A stretch of 64,000 nt of DNA from Platynereis dumerilii (GCA_026936325.1 JAPTHN010000252.1:124001-188000); one strand, 5' to 3'; shown: positions 11,823 through 23,509, numbered from the stretch's first letter. Notes: generated by a model from the sequence alone, not told the origin. Numbers and translations are program-made.

Positions 11823-11897
11823 CCTTGATCATCTAATGGTCTCCCCAATGATCATCTAATGGTCTTACCCATGATCATCTAATGGTCACCCCCTAAG
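11823..11897. repeat. three tandem copies of GATCATCTAATGGTC
   Basis: GATCATCTAATGGTC plus about 10 bp of spacer is repeated three times. It is a simple short tandem repeat with no further meaning that I can support. Confidence 0.7.
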
Positions 11898-12308
11898 TGT
11901 TAATATTGCAATTTTATAGGAACACAGTCTTTAGGTTGTGAACTTTTCTTATAGGGTCAAAAATTTTGAAAACTACATAGATTATCTCAAGTCAAAGAGA
12001 AATATCATACAATATATGATTATGACCCTGATTTTCTCACAAATCATATTTTTTCCACTTCAAACCAGATAAATGTTGCAAAAGAAATAATATGGAGAAA
12101 AATTTAGCAATCTGTGCCATATTAAAGATCACCGAAAATGCTAGAGTGATTTCGTCATTTCATGGAATTGACCTGAAGCAACAAATCAGAATCAATTTTT
12201 TTGTTTGTTTGTAATTACAAAGAAATATGATTGGTTTGGCAACTGTCCTTCACCAAAATTATTAGGTCACTATTCAATTTAATTATGCATACATATGAGC
12301 ATTTTTAA

Positions 12309-12686
12309 ATGCCCATACAGGATGTGAAAATACCAAAAAATGTGGGATATTCACCACGAGTTCATTTACCAAGCAGACCAGACCAGACCATCGAACTGAC
12401 CTCCACTCTGAGTGTGCTTTATTGTAAAACTTCCTGCAAAGTGCTTGTTAGAGGGCTAAACCTAACGGTCATGTCTGTTGTGCCCACCATAAATGTAGTT
12501 AATGGGATGAGATATCTATGCAGAAATTTTACGATGAGGCTGAAAGCATCAGAATACAATAATTGTATTATACATGTGGCGCTGTCAATGCTTCAGCAGA
12601 AATTTGAAAAAATAAGTAAAACATTTTTCAAGGATGCTTTCGGGCACTACTCGGTTGATAATAATCATCCCATTGAAATTTTTTAA
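12309..12686 (+). other. longest open frame in the 4.1-kb element, unrecognised
   Basis: A 125-codon frame (starting MPIQDVKIPKN) with no recognisable domain or transposase motif. It may be chance or the remnant of a transposase gene. I do not propose a function. Confidence 0.15.
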
Positions 12687-13144
12687 AGTCTTCCAGGCAG
12701 GTCAAACTTATCTGGACATTACGGTACTTGATAATCAGATTTAGTCCACAGAGCTGTATTTCCGCCGTCCGGTGCATTTATGTATGTTCAGTCAGCTCGA
12801 AAATGCGTCAACAATGAACTGTTGATTTCTGGGCGTTTCTCATCAAGCTGACAAGGGGTAATGACAATGACAATGAAGAACACTTTATCTAGGAGACCTT
12901 AAATAGGTTATGTCATGCCTTGGACCTACATTTCCCTGACGGGCCTTGGAAAATACTGGGTTTCTGGTGAAAAGATCATCGAAATATGGGCCAAACCATG
13001 AAATAAGCTGCAACTATTCTAAACCTCTTATTAGGGCAGTTTGATCATCAAAATCTTTCAAGGTTTATAAAAACAATAAATAAAACTTAGTTGGATAACC
13101 ATAATCTATAAAATCATGTTTTTGACACCATAACAGGGGGAAAG

Positions 13145-13615
13145 TTGACTTATGACCTTTTACAATTTTGGCACTTATGACCTTTTTGCTTCATTTTGCT
13201 GTTTTAATGCAGAATTTCATTAGCGGTAAAAAGTCATAACTCAAGGAAGCAAGCTACAGTGTTGCGAGGCATATCATTTTGAAGCTAACTCACACAGGAA
13301 CTCATCTAGATCTAAATCAAATGCAATCTCAATGAATAAATTGCCTAAAACTGCAAGTGAAAATTCACTTATGACTTTTTTATTTTTACGTACAATAATT
13401 TTGGCCTTGTGTTAAAAGGTCATAAGTGATTATTTTGCCATAGCTGCATGGATATTGATAAATTTATGATATATTCACATCCATATTTCTATTTTGTGAT
13501 TAAGCAAAAGATTCATGCCTTGAGATTGCAGTTTTGCACTTTGGCTACTTCAGGAGATCCCATAAATGGTTTTTTGCGTTTATCTCAAAACTATGATTTT
13601 GCACTTATGACTTTA
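13145..13615. repeat. subterminal CATAAGTG array, right end
   Basis: Six or more copies of CACTTATGAC, GGTCATAAGTG and close variants occur in both orientations up to the terminal inverted repeat. They mirror the array at the left end. Confidence 0.75.
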
Positions 13616-13631
13616 TTATTGCCGGCGGGCG

Positions 13632-16600
13632 CTTGGGTCTCAATTCGGGAGTTTTCTGTGTCTCTGTTACTTGAGTTGACTCTGCTATGTCCTGCTGTTT
13701 CGGTACAATCTCTGCTGTCCTGGGCCTGGATCGGTCTTCTGTCATGAGCCTAGAGTGGTCTTCAGTCACTATAGGAAATACCTCCTCACTTGAAGTTGAA
13801 CCAGCTTCCTCCTCAGATTCTTCCTCCCGTATACCTATGGACAGAAGATTGTTGCGGTGAAGACGCTTCCTTCTTCCTCTTCCATCTTCAGGTCTCAGCT
13901 CATATACTGGAAGATCTGGGATTTGCCGCTCAACGATGTAAACTTGGTCTTCCCATCGGTTCGCCAACTTGTGCTTTCCTTCCTGAAAAGTAGTCTTCTT
14001 GATGAGGACTCGATCTCCAGAGGAAAGTTGGTTGCCTCGAACTCGCTTGTCATATCTGGTCTTTGATGACTTCTGAGCCTTCTGCATACAGTCGCTTGCA
14101 ATCTTGTAAGACTCTTCTAACTTGTTCCGAAGACCGTTGATGTATTCATTGTAGGACAACTCTTCATCTTTTCCAACTAGTCCGAACTTGTGGTCAATCG
14201 GTAGCCTGGCCTTCCTTCCAAACATCAGTTCGAAGGGACTAAAGCCAGTCACTTCATTCTTGGTACAGTTATAGGCATGGACTAAAGGCTGTACAAATTC
14301 CTTCCACCTGCTTTTCTTAGCTTCAGGGAGTGTGCCCAACATATCCAACAGCGTCCGGTTAAATCTTTCGCACTGTCCGTTGCCCATTGGATGGTACGGA
14401 GTTGTCAAGGATTGCTCTATTCCCAGCATGGTACACATTTCCTTGATGACTTTACTTGTGAAGTTTGGGCCTTGGTCACTATGCAGGCGTCTTGGCAGTC
14501 CATAGTGATTGACAAAAAGATCCACTAATGCCTTCGCTGTAGTTTTGGCTGTTTGATTACGTGTGGGAATCGCCATGGCATACTTCGTAAAGTTGTCGGT
14601 CAAGACTAGTATATTGCTATACCCTCCAGTGGAAGTCTCCAAACCAAGAAAATCCATACTCAGCAATTCCATCGGGCTGGTAGAAGTGATGTTAACCAAT
14701 TCTGCTCTTGGATCTAGCCTCTTTCTCTTCAAACAATTTTCACATTCCGCCAGATATTTACTCACAGATTCACTCATTTTCGGCCAGTAGAATCTACTCT
14801 TCAGCAGTTCCATCAGACGTTCCCTTCCAAAATGACCCATGTCATCATGAAGCATCTTCATGGCCTCAGACCTGGAATCAGTAGGAAGAACCAATTGCCG
14901 CACAGCATGTCCTCCAATGTCACAATTTCTATAAAGAACATCATCCTCCATCAGAAGTTTCTTCCTCTGAAGCCATAGGAGACGCGCTTCCTGATTGTTG
15001 GACTTGAGAGGTTGCTGTAGCACTAATGCTTGACGGACTTGTTCAATTGCCGTATCCTGACTTTGCAAGGCAGACCACTCCTTTGTAGAGAAATTCTTCC
15101 CAACATCAACTGATGAATCTGGAACAACAGAAACAGACATAGTAAGCACAGAAATCAATTCATTGTTGTTAACGCCATCAAAAACAGCTTTTACAGTCTC
15201 AGAACTCATCTTACAGGAATTTTCTTCCATCCGAGACAATGCATCCGCTGCAGAATTTAACTTGCCTGGGCGATACTTTATACTAAAGTTAAATGATGAC
15301 AATGCCGCGACCCACCGTAACCCAGTGGCATCTAATTTTGCATTTGTCATGACATACAAAATCGGATTACTGTCTGTCTGACACTCAAATTCCGAAGAGT
15401 ACAAATAGTCATAAAATTTGTCACTAATCGCCCATTTCAAAGCCAAAAACTCGAGTTTGTGTGCAGGATATCTTGCCTCGGTTGGTGTCAATCCCCTACT
15501 AGCAAAAGCAATGGGGTGTAAGTTACCATCAATCTTTTGACTTAATACAGCCCCTAGACCGTGCGAGCTAGCATCAGTCTGCAAAATAAAGGGTTCTGAG
15601 AAATTTGCATACGCAAGAACAGGAGCCGAAGTCATGGCGGCTAACAAATTGTCAAAAGCAAGTTGAGTATCAGTGTTCCATTCAAAAGGGGGATAAATCA
15701 GCTTGGGAGCTTTACTTTTAGATTTGATGGATTTCTTGGGTTTTGTAGATGGAGTACCCCTAAGTAATCTCTGAAGCGGAAAAGCCAACTTCGAGAAATT
15801 CTTAATGAAACGGCGATAATAGCCGCAAAAAGCCAAAAATCTATGTAATTGCTTACGATTCTGCGGAACAGGCCAATTTCTAACTTTTTCGATTTTAGCA
15901 GGGTCTGTCCGTATACCATCAGCCGAAAGAATATGTCCCAAGTATTTGATCTCTCTTTTAAATAGAACACATTTGTCTGGCTTAAGTTTTAAACCAGCCT
16001 CGCCTAATTTAGTCAATACAGCATCAAGTTTACTCACCTGAGACTCAAAAGAGTCACTGAACACAATGATGTCATCTAGGTAGAGTAAACAGGCTTGTAA
16101 GTTCAGAGGACCCATCACTGATTCCATCATTCTCTGGAAAGTTGGAGCTGAATTAGTTAATCCCATAGGCATTTTTAAATACTCGAAGAATCCTAAACAG
16201 CCTGCTGTAAAGGCAGTGTAATGGCGATCTTCGGGATCCATGTCCAATTGCCAATAACCGGCCTTCAGATCCAAAGTCGAGAACCATGATGAGCCCGAAA
16301 GTCGGTCAAACGTCTCGTCGATTCTAGGAAGATAATGGCTGTCCCGGACGGTGATTTTATTCAACTTCCTGTAGTCCACGACAAACCTTAAAGTGCCATT
16401 TGGTTTGCGGACAAAGACTGCTGGAGAGGAATAGGGACTGGTGCTCTCCTGGATCACCCCAGCCTCAATCATTTGCTGCAAATGGTCCCGGACCTCCTCT
16501 ACCATTTGGGGTGGTATACGCCTGTACCTCTCTCTAAAAGGTTTGTTGTCCGTCACAAATATCCGGTGCGGAGCTGTTTCACAATGTCCCAAATCCCAGT

Positions 16601-16739
16601 CGCCCCAGGAAAATACGGAAACATGCTTGTCCAAGCACTGGTAGACTAAGTCCCTCTGCTCCGTGGTCAGCGTTTCTAAAGGAAAAGCATCCTGGATCTT
16701 CTGCGAAGGAACTGAAGATGACCAAAGGAGCATTTTCAC
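13632..16739 (-). CDS. gypsy pol: reverse transcriptase, RNase H, integrase
   Basis: The long minus-strand reading frame contains, in order: a reverse transcriptase with VVDYRKLN, LKAGYWQL and the catalytic YLDDIIVFS; a gypsy-type RNase H with QTDASSHGLGAVLSQ; an integrase HHCC zinc domain (HDDMGHFGRERL, then CENCLKRK); and an integrase core with LSMDFLGLE, LHSDQGPNF and PYHPMGNGQCERFNR. The order RT-RNaseH-IN places the element in Ty3/Gypsy (Metaviridae). Proteins act in cytoplasmic particles and in the nucleus during integration. The frame runs up to the edge of the nested DNA element at 13631. Confidence 0.95.
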
Positions 16740-16760
16740 TAACTTGAGAAGAAGAAGGGA

Positions 16761-18053
16761 TTACTGATTGCTCCCCGCAGTATCCCTTTTCGCGTTTAAA
16801 GATTTCAGTTTTAGGCAATCACTCTTGTAATGCCCTACCTTTTTACAGTAGTGACAGGTTACTTTGTTGGGAGACTGTACTGTCTTATTCCCATTACCAG
16901 GCTTTACCTTATCTTTAGCTTGAGAGGCGCCCTTTTCATTTGACAATTTGCCTTTAGAAAATTGATCAAACTTTGTATTCAGTGAATTGACAAGCTTTGT
17001 AAGTTCATCAATTTGTTTCTGAACACCATCAATAACTTGTGGTTTTGAAACCGCTTTTGATTTACTTTCAGTTTTGAGTTTATGTTCACTCTCAGCCTCT
17101 CTTGCTAAGACAAGTAATTCCTCGTAACTACCCTCTTTAAATCTATGCCTAATTGCACTCTTAACAGAGTCATTACACAAACCAGAAAAGAACCGAGACT
17201 TAAGCATGTTAGCTTTCTGAGGCAAATCTTTCAACTGTGGATGGCTAAGAATGTCCTCAAGCCTGCAGGACCATTCTGCAACTGTTTCAGTTGAAGTCTG
17301 TTGGGCCGTGTAGAAACCCTCTAACAATTTCTCAGAACTAATCACTGTTCCAAAAATGTGATCAAACTTGCTAAGAATTGTCGTCAGATTAGCCTCAGGT
17401 CCTAACCTCATCAAAGTCTCAGCAGCCATACCAGTAACTGATTTGTGAATGGCTCTAATAACTTCTCTTTCACTAATCAATGCCTTGAGATTTTCCACAC
17501 CAAATTTCCAAACTCGATAAGAAGGTTCATTCTTTGCAGAAGTACCAGAAAATTTAGACAATTTGGGAATTTTGGTTTCATCAATCCTTCTCTCAGCACC
17601 TAACGTATTATCAACTGATCTAGAAGGGGCAACAGAACTTCTTTCAGAATGGGGTTCTTGTTTGGGAAGGAATGACTGATCATCCTTGACAAAGGGAAGG
17701 GATGCCTGTTCATCTTTGACAGGGGGCGCCACCTTACCCTTGGGTTTTGCACCCTGAAGCAAATACAAAAGTTCCTGCTTCTCAAAAGCACTTAACTTCA
17801 GAACATATTCAGCCATATTTGTTTGCTTATCGGAACCTTCAGTGCCACCAGTACCTCCAGCGCCGCCAGTATCCCCAGCGCCACCAGTACCCCCAGCACC
17901 ACCAGTACCCCCAGTGCCACCAGTACCCCCAGCGCCTCCAGCACCTAGATTCTCACCAACATTTAGAGTACCACCTAGACCTGGAGGACTATCTGCAGCA
18001 CCATTGTTACGTGCAGGGACCGCAGGGTCCTTCTCCCCCTCTGTGTCTGACAT
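16761..18053 (-). CDS. gypsy gag polyprotein
   Basis: A 430-codon frame beginning MSDTEGEKDPAVPARN. It has a Gly/Ala/Thr-rich low-complexity stretch at residues 30-75, a capsid-like central part with WKFGVENLK and FYTAQQTSTETVAEWSCRLE, a Lys-rich coiled segment, and one CCHC zinc knuckle near residue 400 (CHYCKKVGHYKSDC). It forms the particle and packages RNA. It lies directly upstream of pol with a short gap, the usual gypsy arrangement. The Gly-rich stretch comes from a GGT/GGC short tandem repeat. Confidence 0.93.
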   Translation of the reverse strand: MSDTEGEKDPAVPARNNGAADSPPGLGGTLNVGENLGAGGAGGTGGTGGTGGAGGTGGAGDTGGAGGTGGTEGSDKQTNMAEYVLKLSAFEKQELLYLLQGAKPKGKVAPPVKDEQASLPFVKDDQSFLPKQEPHSERSSVAPSRSVDNTLGAERRIDETKIPKLSKFSGTSAKNEPSYRVWKFGVENLKALISEREVIRAIHKSVTGMAAETLMRLGPEANLTTILSKFDHIFGTVISSEKLLEGFYTAQQTSTETVAEWSCRLEDILSHPQLKDLPQKANMLKSRFFSGLCNDSVKSAIRHRFKEGSYEELLVLAREAESEHKLKTESKSKAVSKPQVIDGVQKQIDELTKLVNSLNTKFDQFSKGKLSNEKGASQAKDKVKPGNGNKTVQSPNKVTCHYCKKVGHYKSDCLKLKSLNAKRDTAGSNQ

Positions 18054-18384
18054 AGTAAACTAACCAAGTATCAATCACACAACCATTCACTCTCACACAC
18101 ACTTAAAACTATAAGCAATGATGAGAAAGGAATTTTGAAAAAATGAAAAAAAAGTAAAGTTGAATTTGGAATTTGATCAAATTTGGAATAAATTCAATTT
18201 AAGTAGAGTTGCTTCAAAGTTCTAAATCTATGAAACTAGAAATTTTAATGTTTGAATTAAAATTAAATAGTAACTTTAATTTGAAAAAAAATTTAAATTA
18301 TTCTTGGAAAATCAATCTAGAATTTCTAAATATCTACTAAGTATGAATATAAACTTTTTCTAAAGTTCAATAACAAAAGTAAAC

Positions 18385-18560
18385 TTTCAATTAAATTCAA
18401 AGTGAAAAAATTTTAAAGTTGAGAAATGTTTAAACTCAAAAACCTTCAATTAAATTCAAAGTGAAAACATTTTAAAGTTGAGAAATGTTTCAACTCAAAA
18501 ACTTTCAATTAAATTCAAAGTGAAAAAAATTTAAAGTTGAGAAATGTTTTAACTCAAAAT
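18385..18560. repeat. 59-bp tandem repeat in the gypsy 5' leader
   Basis: Three nearly identical head-to-tail copies of a 59-bp unit containing TTCAATTAAATTCAAAGTG and AAAGTTGAGAAATGTTT lie between the 5' LTR and gag. They are non-coding. A further short run of AGGTC lies at 18733-18752. Confidence 0.85.
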
Positions 18561-19229
18561 CAGAAAATAACTGACTAGTAGCTAATAAATATCACAAGAT
18601 CAATTAATAATCATTAGTATCAATTAAAAATATAAGCAGGGCTCAAATCACAATAACACAATAATTGTCAATATCAAGTCAAAATGACCTGTCAAAATTC
18701 TGACCAAGTTTGTAAATAAACAATGTCACTCAGGTCAGGTCAGGTCAGGTCAAACATTCAAAACATTAGACAAAAACATTAGACAGTCACTTAAATCAAT
18801 AATCCAAAAGTTTGCACTTTGAGAGTTCACTTGTAGAATGTATCACTTAAGTAGCATTGTTTGTCGAATCAATGCTAGAATGTCAGTTCAGGTGCTAAAG
18901 AAAGTTAATCCCTTAAGCAGCCTTAAGTGTCAACAGCACAGCAATTATGATGTAGCATCAAAGTCTTTGAAGTTCACATTAATCACATAAATGTCCAAAA
19001 ATTGCAGTAATAAATATTTTGGTCCACCACAGTCAATACTCAAAATAATCTTGATGATTATTTAAATTGTAAATTGTCTCTTATCCTGCCACAATACCTC
19101 AGATAAAGTTGCAGACAAATTCAGATTTCTTGGCATCCACGAAATTGAAGATTCCAGGAAAAATTTTCCACCGCGGTGTTTCGAAACTGTGGCTTCTCCA
19201 GACGGACTGCAATCTCATCCTTGTCGCCA

Positions 19230-19907
19230 TGTTGATGTTAGTGAGAGTTCGTAGGACTCGAAAGACGGATGTTGGTAAAAACGATTTATTCACCCAAAAT
19301 ATGCAGAACATGTGATCAACGAAAAGCCCTGAAAGAATTAAAAACCTATTAAGTAATTTGAACACCATAACTGATACTATAATATATAAATAACAAAATG
19401 TATGAAATTAACCTTTAACAAGATAATTATTACATAATACACATGTGTTAACCTACCCAAGCCGGGGCTTGCTAATTCACATGGTCGAAGCAATTCCACA
19501 AAGACAGTACCATTGTATGTACATTCCCTATTATAAAAACAATATATTAGATACAATTGCTTATAATTAATTGTAATAAAATTCATTCATTCATTCATTC
19601 ATAAGTTCAATTCATTCATACTATTAAAGTAAAACACTCACCAGTCAGACATTAATGCTAAACCATGTGCTGCTGCACAAGAGCTCTGAACCATTCAGAG
19701 AACTCAGTTGAAATGACAGAGGCTGCCCTAATAATCCTGGGAGATTTTAATCCCTAAGTTGTTAAAAGCTAGATGGCAGTAATCAGAAAAGAAAACAGAA
19801 CACTTGACCGTGGTGCCCTCTTGGGACAAGTTTAATTAGATTCCTCAAAAGTGAAAATAGCTTATCACTAAATAAATTGAATAGATACAAAATTTAATAC
19901 CATAACA
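19230..19907 (-). repeat. 5' LTR of the gypsy element
   Basis: 678 bp with TG...CA ends, matching 8476-9153 with one difference seen by eye. On the minus strand it is followed by TGGCGACAAGGATGAG, the likely primer-binding site. The promoter of the element would lie here. Confidence 0.95.
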
Positions 19908-20139
19908 TCAAGATCTTCAGTCATTCACAAGCTTAACATAAAAATAAAGAAATAATTTCATGCTGCCTGAAAATAAGCCCTCCGCAAAATTGAGATGATT
20001 TAGTGCCAAGTTTTCCATGGTTCACACTGTGTCAGTTTTCATAAAGGACAGTAGAATTACACATATATTGCATTCAGTCTAAATAAACTTATAGGCTTCC
20101 AATCACAAGGTCAAAAACTATGGTTTGATCTGCTTTTTG

Positions 20140-20490
20140 TATGTCGAGGACATACACAATTGAACAGAATGTTAAAAAAATTGTGAAAAATCTATATCTC
20201 AACAACCAATCGACTTAGAGACTTGCAAATAGGCTCAAAATGATCAGAAACCCCACATTTATATTCACTTTCAATAGTAATTGTACACTTATGGGGCTTA
20301 TTTTTTTAGTTATTTGGAAAAAACGACATTTTCGTAAGAAAATCAATATACAATTTTCAAAGCCGTGGTGGCATATCAGACCATAGTCCGATTGATGTGA
20401 AATTTACACAGAATGTTTTTTATATATACTAGAACAAATTCATGACTACAGAAGATTGCTTTTCAAAGTTTTGAAATTCTGATGCACCCT
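20140..20490. repeat. repeat segment, inverted relative to 6196-6600
   Basis: Contains ACCATAGTCCGATTGATGTG, CATGACTACAGAA and TTTGAAATTCTGATGCACC, the reverse complement of the segment after 6196. It abuts tandem units at 20490 whose own orientation matches those at 5885. Confidence 0.6.
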
Positions 20491-20900
20491 AACCAAAATG
20501 GATATGGATGGATAGCCCCTGATGTCAGCTGTCATTTGGCACCTTGGTTTCTTTGCTAGTAAAACTGTCAACCCTCCAAAGGCTGAATAAATGTTGCTGC
20601 AAGTGACAAAAATCTCCTCGGAAAACAAAATCCTCCCATGTATTTTTAATTCCCCGAATCCTAATCAGTTGGTAACTTAAACCCAACCAACCAAAATGGA
20701 TGTGGATGGATAGCCCTTGATGTCAGCTGTAATTTGGCACCTTGGTTTCCTTGTTATTTCAACGGTCAATCTTCCAAAAAACTAAATAAATGTTGCAGTC
20801 ATTATCGAAATTCTCCTCAGAAACACAAAATCCTCACATGTATTTTCAATTCGACCTATCCTAATCACTAGATAGATCTTTCCTAACAAACCAAAATTGT
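20491..20900. repeat. about 185-bp tandem unit, two to three copies
   Basis: Units contain CCAAAATGGATATGGATGG, GATGTCAGCTGTCATTTGGC and CTCCTCGGAAAACAAAATCC. They belong to the family at 5885-6195. A short extra piece (GGCACCTTGGTTTCCTTGTT) lies at 23047. Confidence 0.75.
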
Positions 20901-22260
20901 CGTATTGTATTGTAAATACGCTCACTCTAAACCGAACATCTGCGTCAGGGCTGGGGCGGAGCCCTGGCAACGCAGACTGAATCACTTCCATTGAAAAATC
21001 AGGTAGTTCAACAAATCAATCAATTCCCTGAATTTAAACTGCCTATCAAACTTGGCAGAACGCAACAGTATACAGCATTTAAATGCTGCGCCCAATCAAT
21101 TATATTTTAAACATGATTGCCTTCATTCTAACTTTAAAAAATAGGCGAATTTCAGTCCTCAAGAGTCATTCAAACTGGTGCAAATGGCGCCTGTTTTGGT
21201 ACAGAGAAACATGCGCATTGAATGAACAAATCAGAGCTGACTTGCTGTTGTTGTGTAAATAAATCCACGTGGCTACAAGCACGTGTATATTTATGCCTTC
21301 TGTCATATTTAAAAGCAATGTCATAGAACCACATAGATCTATACAGGGCCTATAGCAAATGATCAATGTCTTCTGTACTATGTTCTTTGGTGGTAGTAGT
21401 TATCTAAGGTGGTTCCTTTTTATAGTACAATTTAAAATTATATTTTAATTCAATAAATCAGAATTTGTTGTGCTGTGATAAATGAATTTTTTTGTCTATG
21501 TCATCCATTCGGTCTGCATTAAAAAAAAGCAAAACAACGTTTCACCACTATGGCAAAATGACACTTATAGAAATTGGTCATTTGTGTGAGCTTTGGTCAT
21601 TGATGGTCAATCGTAGTACTAGTATCCCCCTCTATTGTTTAAGCATGAACTATTTTATCATTGAAAAGGTCAAGACCTTGCACAGCACCTTCCTGCCACC
21701 TGTTAATGAGCGGCTAATCAAAATGAAAGTCATGAGCAGTGTCAACATTGTATTGGCTTGGTTTTCACATCTCTCGATTTCTTTTGAGTTATTGAAATGC
21801 AATGAGTTAAAAAATTCTTGGAGGCAATGATGCCTGGATATCTATGGTATTTTTATTAGCCTTCTTAATGAAAGAAGATTTTAGAAAATTGCGTAAAATA
21901 TATCAAATAAAAAATTAGGTTATGAAAATTAATTGAAAAAAAAAGTGCCTTGAAAACACTGTGTGGCACCGGTTGAAGCTAACTATTCGATTCAACAATT
22001 TCAGTGTAAAATTCATTTGCAGTTAAAGGTCATAAACTTATAAATTAAAAGTATTATAATATTTTAAACTTCAAAAGTTTCCAGAATTAAGTGAGTTTAA
22101 GATTTAATAATACCTAAGTAGAGCCCTGCAATGCTTCATTTGTAAGCAAAACACACATTTTTATAGTTAGGCCTATATTTTATAAATGCTTGAATAACAG
22201 TCAAAGGCAGTTGATCTTCATTTGCTGAGGGATTGTAAGAAAGAGAATAGGCCTATTCCA
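20901..22260. other. no gene recognised
   Basis: Contains a small GC-rich palindrome near 20946 (GGGCTGGGGCGGAGCCCT) and AT-rich sequence. A 112-codon frame at 21492-21830 shows no domain and no splice context. Confidence 0.3.
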
Positions 22261-22314
22261 TGCAAATAACTTCCCTTCAGGTCAGCTGGTCACTACCAGA
22301 TCAACTTGGATCTC

Positions 22315-22331
22315 TTTTTGGCGCAAAAAAT
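22315..22331 (+). promoter_or_regulatory. E2F-like site upstream of a candidate first exon
   Basis: TTTTTGGCGCAAAAA at 22315 matches the E2F/DP consensus TTTSGCGC on both strands. It lies about 90 bp before the ATG at 22417. CATGCGTAAT at 22380 is a weaker GC-rich motif. The function is inferred from the motif and its position only. Confidence 0.35.
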
Positions 22332-22416
22332 CGTATGAGAGGGAGGTAGGTAGGAGGAGCCTAATTGCTAGTAATTACACATGCGTAATCAACAATAACA
22401 ACAGCAATCAAAGCAA

Positions 22417-22482
22417 ATGGTGGCTGCGATCGCCATACCACGTTGTGAAGACAACAGATCTAAGAAAATGTTGGATTATGTA
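22417..22482 (+). CDS. candidate first coding exon of an unknown gene
   Basis: An ATG in good context (GCAAATGG) opens 22 codons (MVAAIAIPRCEDNRSKKM, then LDYV). They end in phase 0 at GTA|GTAAGTAAG, a near-ideal splice donor. The E2F-like site upstream would suit a cell-cycle or replication gene. No family is recognised from 22 residues. The next exon is not certain; the open stretch at 23305 is the nearest same-strand, same-phase candidate. Confidence 0.35.
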
Positions 22483-22689
22483 GTAAGTAAGCAGCGTCCA
22501 CTCTCAATTACCCACCGTCTGCTTGAGGCCCATCACAAAGAATAATGAAGGAATGTTTTCAGCTCGTTTAGACAATGATAAACAACTAAAACAGTGACTT
22601 TTCTGTCAACTACTTGATATAAACAGGCAAGAGATTGGAACTGCCTAGCGGTGCTAGGCAGTTCTTTGGAGTTACTCTCAGTCATGCAC

Positions 22690-23050
22690 TGCAATGCAGG
22701 TACGAAATTCGTGTTGAGCCTTCCACAATGATACAGCTCAGGCCAGCCATAGAACAGCACCCATGGGCAGAGACTAGGGGAACATTGTCCAAGGTTCCCA
22801 TGCCATAGCATTCTCCAGTGTTGGTGACCACCGTATGATGATGAATTGATGATTGATGAGAAGACTGGGAGTCTGGCACATACCCTATTAATTCATTGAT
22901 GCCCAGGGTCTTTCAGTTGCTCCAGCAAAGAACATTGGATACAACCCGCCTCCATTTAATGTCCCATGGGCTCGGATCAAATAAAGTTCCAGGAGTGGGA
23001 GTCAAACCCACAACCTCAGAGCCAGAAAAAATGTCTGCTTTCAGTTGGCA
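22690..23050 (-). repeat. tRNA-derived SINE-like element
   Basis: On the minus strand the word GGTTTGACTCC near 23008 resembles a tRNA/Pol III B box. It is followed by a core with GGGACATTAAATGGAGGCGGG and TTGTATCCAATG. The core parallels GAGACGTTAAATTGGCGGCC and TTGTATCAGTG in the SINE at 38060-38385, so both probably belong to one superfamily. The A-box part is weak or lost and the 3' end is not clear. Confidence 0.5.
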
Positions 23051-23304
23051 CCTTGGTTTCCTTGTTACTACAACTGTCAACCCTCCAAAAGTTAAATGAA
23101 ATGGAAAAAAAGGATGCTTTTTGGAGTGCGCCCGGCAATCATTTTGTCCTTGTAAAATACATCATTAAGGGTGAAGTGCAACTATAAGTATCAAATTAGT
23201 TAAGTTCATTAAGTACTGTGAGGTGTAGTTCTAGCCTAAGCATGTAAAATTTTGTCACTTTAGGTAATTTTGATTATTTTATTTTCAATTTTGCTGAAAA
23301 AGCA

Positions 23305-23460
23305 CTATTGTCTTGGCTTTGACCTCAACGAACACAAATTAACTTTAAAATTCAAATACGGAACTGGCAAGAAAGCCTCTGACAGTACAGAATCATGTAT
23401 ATCGGCTGGTCCACTAAAAGAAACAAAAGTGACTCAAGTTCTCAAGAAGGCAAAGATGGT
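23305..23460 (+). CDS. open stretch, possible exon
   Basis: An open frame with protein-like content (FDLNEHKLTLKFKYGTGKKA, later VTQVLKKAKM) follows a T-rich tract ending GCTGAAAAAG. It could continue in phase 0 to a weak donor ATG|GTCAAG. No domain is recognised. It is offered only as the nearest downstream partner for the exon at 22417 and may be chance. Confidence 0.18.
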
Positions 23461-23509
23461 CAAGATAAGAGCTAATGTGCATTGCTCATATATCTCAAAA
23501 GTCATACTT

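Larger units (their letters stand above)
9538..13631. mobile_element. 4.1-kb non-autonomous TIR DNA transposon inserted in the gypsy pol
   Basis: The ends are CGCCCGCCGGCAATAATAA at 9538 and its exact reverse complement ending at 13631. Each is followed inward by the motif AAGTCATAAGTG or a close variant. The flanks carry a 4-bp repeat CTTG (9534-9537 and 13632-13635). Both ends hold arrays of GTCATAAGTG/CACTTATGAC (about 9551-9990 and 13145-13615). No transposase is visible; the longest frame is 125 codons. A 4-bp target duplication is known for several superfamilies (for example Sola, Chapaev, Ginger), and none is decided by what I can see. Older MITEs lie inside it. Confidence 0.85.
8476..19907 (-). 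mobile_element. Ty3/Gypsy LTR retrotransposon, young, with one large nested insertion
   Basis: Two 678-bp LTRs (8476-9153 and 19230-19907) enclose gag and pol on the minus strand. The LTRs have canonical TG...CA ends. By eye they differ at about one position, which indicates recent integration. Host flanks carry a 4-bp direct repeat TCAA (8472-8475 and 19908-19911). Just inside the 5' LTR lies TGGCGACAAGGATGAG, a plausible primer-binding site. A short purine run precedes the 3' LTR. The only large disruption I see is a 4.1-kb DNA element inserted in the 3' part of pol. Without it the element would measure about 7.3 kb, a usual size for the family. Confidence 0.95.
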
